In this document: positions 5,710 to 7,792 of the stretch, one piece after another | How positions within the stretch are numbered: the first letter of the stretch is position 1 | Layout: each line of letters begins with the position of its first letter | NCBI GenBank assembly: GCA_913061335.1 | Contig: CAJXTP010000136.1 | Span: 1-7,792, forward strand | Source: an uncultured Loktanella sp. | GTDB lineage: Bacteria > Pseudomonadota > Alphaproteobacteria > Rhodobacterales > Rhodobacteraceae | Direction of reading: 5' to 3' | DNA length: 7,792 bases | Notes under the pieces: model-generated | What the model saw: only the letters and a program-made list of their open reading frames with translations | What the model was told of the DNA's origin: nothing | Databases searched by the model: none | Position numbers and translations under genes: made by a program

Positions 5710-6891
5710 CTAGACCGCCGCCCTAAGCGCATCCACCAAATCGGTACGTTCCCAGCTAAACCCACCATCATCCGTCGGTGTGCGGCCAAAGTGGCCGTAA
5801 GCCGCTGTGCGTTCATAGATCGGGCGGTTCAGGCCCAAATGCTGACGAATACCGCGTGGGGTCAGGTCCATCGCCGCATCGACGGCTTTTTCAACAGCTG
5901 CCGGATCAACTTCTCCGGTGCCATGCAGGTCTGCATAAATCGACAAAGGACGTGCAACGCCAATCGCATAGGCCAGCTGGATCGTACACCGATCAGCCAT
6001 GCCAGCCGCCACAACGTTTTTCGCCAAATACCGCGCAGCATATGCCGCAGAGCGGTCAACTTTTGTCGGGTCTTTGCCGGAAAACGCGCCGCCACCATGT
6101 GGGGCCGCACCGCCGTAAGTATCCACGATAATCTTACGACCCGTCAGACCAGCATCCCCATCAGGGCCGCCGATTACGAATTTACCGGTTGGGTTCACGT
6201 GCCATGCCGTATCATCCGACAGCCACCCATCTGGCAAGGTTTCAATGATATATGGTTCGACGATATCGCGGATGTCGGCACTTGATAGATCGGGGTCGAG
6301 GTGCTGCGTGGACAAAACAATTGACGTCACGCCAACTGGTTTGCCGTTCACATAGCGCACGGACAGCTGGCTTTTCGCATCAGGGCCCAGCGCAGGTTCG
6401 GTCCCGTTTTTGCGCACTTCGGCCAAGCGACGCAGAACGGCGTGCGCATATTGAATTGGCGCGGGCATCAATGCGTCGGTTTCAGTCGTGGCATAGCCAA
6501 ACATGATCCCTTGATCGCCTGCACCTTCGTCCTTGCCCGACGCCGCATCAACGCCTTGGGCAATATGCGCGGATTGTTCGTGTAGCAGGTTCGTGATCTT
6601 CACGGTTTCGTGGTGGAATTTCTCCTGCTCGTATCCAATGTCTTTGATACAAGCGCGGGTGATCGCATCGATCCGGCCCATATAATCCTTGAGCTTTTCT
6701 TGATCAGACAAGCCAACCTCGCCGCCAATCACCACACGATTTGTCGTCGCAAAGGTTTCACAGGCCACGCGGGCCTCTGGTTCCTCGGTCAGGAATGCAT
6801 CAAGGACCGCGTCGGAAATCCGGTCGCAGAGTTTGTCGGGATGTCCTTCGGAAACTGATTCCGAGGTAAAGACATAGTCGTTGCGTGTCAT
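5710..6891 (-). CDS. metK: S-adenosylmethionine synthetase (methionine adenosyltransferase)
   Basis: MetK makes S-adenosylmethionine from methionine and ATP, releasing phosphate and pyrophosphate. The 393-residue product carries the full set of family motifs. The N-terminal SEGHPDKLCDRISD (residues 14-27) holds the catalytic His17 and metal-binding Asp19, with Glu11 before them. GAGDQGIMFGYA (123-134) is the first family signature. GGPDGDAGLTGRKIIVDTYG (241-260) is the nucleotide and phosphate region. The glycine-rich GGGAFSGKD (266-274) is the second signature, a P-loop-like segment. Length is normal for the family (about 384-395). The ATG at 6891 is fixed by GGAG at 6902-6899, seven bases upstream. 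That GGAG is also the 3' strand of the riboswitch pseudoknot, so metK translation should fall when SAM or SAH is abundant. Confidence 0.98.
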   Translation of the reverse strand: MTRNDYVFTSESVSEGHPDKLCDRISDAVLDAFLTEEPEARVACETFATTNRVVIGGEVGLSDQEKLKDYMGRIDAITRACIKDIGYEQEKFHHETVKITNLLHEQSAHIAQGVDAASGKDEGAGDQGIMFGYATTETDALMPAPIQYAHAVLRRLAEVRKNGTEPALGPDAKSQLSVRYVNGKPVGVTSIVLSTQHLDPDLSSADIRDIVEPYIIETLPDGWLSDDTAWHVNPTGKFVIGGPDGDAGLTGRKIIVDTYGGAAPHGGGAFSGKDPTKVDRSAAYAARYLAKNVVAAGMADRCTIQLAYAIGVARPLSIYADLHGTGEVDPAAVEKAVDAAMDLTPRGIRQHLGLNRPIYERTAAYGHFGRTPTDDGGFSWERTDLVDALRAAV

Positions 6892-6895
6892 GAAA

Positions 6896-6941
6896 GTGCT
6901 CCAGTCAATAAATCTGCCACGTCAGGAAGCCGTTGTAGCAG
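6896..6941 (-). promoter_or_regulatory. SAM/SAH riboswitch controlling metK translation
   Basis: The 46 nucleotides before metK match the compact SAM/SAH aptamer described for Rhodobacterales metK leaders. Helix P1 is CUGCUAC (6941-6935) with GUGGCAG (6920-6914), seven pairs with one U-G. Its loop carries the conserved ACAACGGCUUCCUG stretch (6936-6923, overlapping the end of P1). GCUUC (6930-6926) can pair with GGAGC (6902-6898) to form the H-type pseudoknot. GGAG is the metK ribosome binding site, seven bases before the ATG, so ligand binding should block initiation. I recall the same ACAACGGCUUCCUG and GGAGCA strings from the structurally characterised members. The linker from P1 to GGAGC is 11 bases here, longer than the three in the copy I remember best. 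Confidence 0.93.
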
Positions 6942-6951
6942 TGAGGGGTAT

Positions 6952-6980
6952 CGCTTAGGTCGTCTTGTCGGTCGGGTCAA
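6952..6980 (-). promoter_or_regulatory. Candidate promoter of metK inside the end of lnt
   Basis: On the minus strand TTGACC (6980-6975), a good alphaproteobacterial -35 box, is followed after 17 bases by TAAGCG (6957-6952), a weak -10 that contains the lnt stop codon. The start point would fall near 6945, just before the first base of the riboswitch P1 helix at 6941, so the transcript would begin almost directly with the aptamer. The -10 match is poor, and read-through from lnt remains possible. Confidence 0.4.
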
Positions 6981-7792
6981 TCCACCTTGCGGTGGTTGTA
7001 GAGATAGTTAGTCCTACACATAGCAGAAGCAACAGCAGCGCGGGCAAGTCGCCCAATTTACTGTAGATCGTTGGCGCAAGCGCTGGTGGCAAGGCCGCGT
7101 CAATATACCCAGCCTGCCCCATTCCTATCTGGTTCGTGATCCGCCCCCTACCGTCAATCATCGCACTTATGCCTGTGTTGGCGACCCGCACCATCGGCAA
7201 GCCTTGTTCGATTGCGCGCAAGCGGGCTTGAGCCAGATGCTGGCGCGGACCAGCGGCGGGCCCAAACCACGCGTCATTGGTGATCAGGATTAACAGGCGC
7301 GGACGTTCAATTGTGCCGACTTCATGCGCGAAAATTCCTTCGTAACAGATAAGGATGCGAGCGTTGCCTATGCCAGTCACGTTCACGACCGCCGCACCCA
7401 CACCCGCAGTAAACGCGCGACCTTGGGACGCTGCGAAGCTATTAATCCCAATTTTTGCAAGCAGTTCGCCACCCGGAATATATTCGCCAAACGGCACGAT
7501 ATGGGCTTTGTCATAGATGTCTGAAATGATCGCGCCACGTTCCAACACGATGGACGCATTATAGTACCGTGCACCTTCGCGGCGGTTGACGCCCAAAACC
7601 GTTGGGGCCCCGCGAGAGGCCTCTGCGATTTGATCCAATGCATCGCCTGCGTATTCCAACAGATAGGAGATCGCGGTTTCAGGCCAAACCACCAGATCAG
7701 GCGGGTCGCCGTCTTGGGTGAAGCTGATCATCCGCTCAAAGAACACTTGGCTTTTGATCGGGTCCCATTTGTCGGCCTGTGCTGCGTTGGGT
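6955..7792 (-). CDS. lnt: Apolipoprotein N-acyltransferase, C-terminal part (N-terminus beyond the right edge)
   Basis: Lnt is an inner-membrane enzyme that adds the third acyl chain to the N-terminal cysteine of lipoproteins, using phospholipid as donor. The visible 278 or so residues cover the periplasmic nitrilase-like domain. They open with PNAAQADKWDP just inside the window, a typical start of this domain. The catalytic triad is visible: Glu in LVVWPETAI, Lys in IYDKAHIVPFGEYIPGG and Cys in ILICYEGIF, where the Glu after the Cys-Tyr is also conserved. The last transmembrane helix is LPALLLLLLCVGLTIS near the C-terminus. Typical Lnt proteins have about 500 residues, so some 220 residues with the N-terminal membrane helices lie outside. 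A GTG at 7746 is not the start, because the frame continues with conserved sequence upstream. The stop lies only 14 bases before the riboswitch. Confidence 0.96.
   Translation of the reverse strand, partial: PNAAQADKWDPIKSQVFFERMISFTQDGDPPDLVVWPETAISYLLEYAGDALDQIAEASRGAPTVLGVNRREGARYYNASIVLERGAIISDIYDKAHIVPFGEYIPGGELLAKIGINSFAASQGRAFTAGVGAAVVNVTGIGNARILICYEGIFAHEVGTIERPRLLILITNDAWFGPAAGPRQHLAQARLRAIEQGLPMVRVANTGISAMIDGRGRITNQIGMGQAGYIDAALPPALAPTIYSKLGDLPALLLLLLCVGLTISTTTARWIDPTDKTT

Noticed and set aside
5617..6285. Plus-strand open frame of 222 codons opposite metK
   Set aside because: It is a shadow of metK with arginine- and cysteine-rich composition and no motif.

Overview
The window looks like a chromosomal housekeeping region of an alphaproteobacterium of the Rhodobacteraceae (Roseobacter-type). 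The main reasons are the gene order (lnt, metK, trmB, aroA, cmk, rpsA), a class II EPSP synthase resembling that of Agrobacterium CP4, mid-range GC, and a SAM/SAH riboswitch in front of metK. That riboswitch class is known essentially from Rhodobacterales metK leaders. No tRNA, rRNA, CRISPR array, insertion sequence or prophage gene was seen.

From right to left along the minus strand the layout is as follows. The C-terminal part of lnt (apolipoprotein N-acyltransferase) enters from the right edge. A likely promoter overlaps the lnt stop codon and is followed by the SAM/SAH riboswitch and metK (SAM synthetase). After a 75-base gap with a small hairpin comes trmB (tRNA m7G46 methyltransferase, a SAM consumer). 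A 113-base gap follows, holding a repeat that I associate with roseobacter intergenic regions. Then come aroA and cmk, whose stop and start codons overlap (ATGA). rpsA (ribosomal protein S1) is also on the minus strand and ends in a strong intrinsic terminator.

Two genes run the other way. A 187-codon gene with a DUF4274-like stretch sits on the plus strand between cmk and rpsA. Its stop codon is one base from the cmk stop codon, so it breaks the usual cmk-rpsA adjacency. At the left edge is the 3' end of an unrecognised plus-strand gene that converges on rpsA.

The 311-base gap between rpsA and the DUF4274-like gene is the main regulatory stretch. It holds a candidate rpsA promoter, a GC-rich leader hairpin followed by a T-rich run that looks like an attenuator, and a perfect 8-bp dyad. 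The best-supported regulatory element in the window is the metK riboswitch. It hides the metK ribosome binding site in a pseudoknot when SAM or SAH is bound, and in this copy it has an unusually long linker. I found no wholly new multi-gene system. The under-described items are the trmB-aroA repeat, the rpsA leader hairpin and the DUF4274-like gene.
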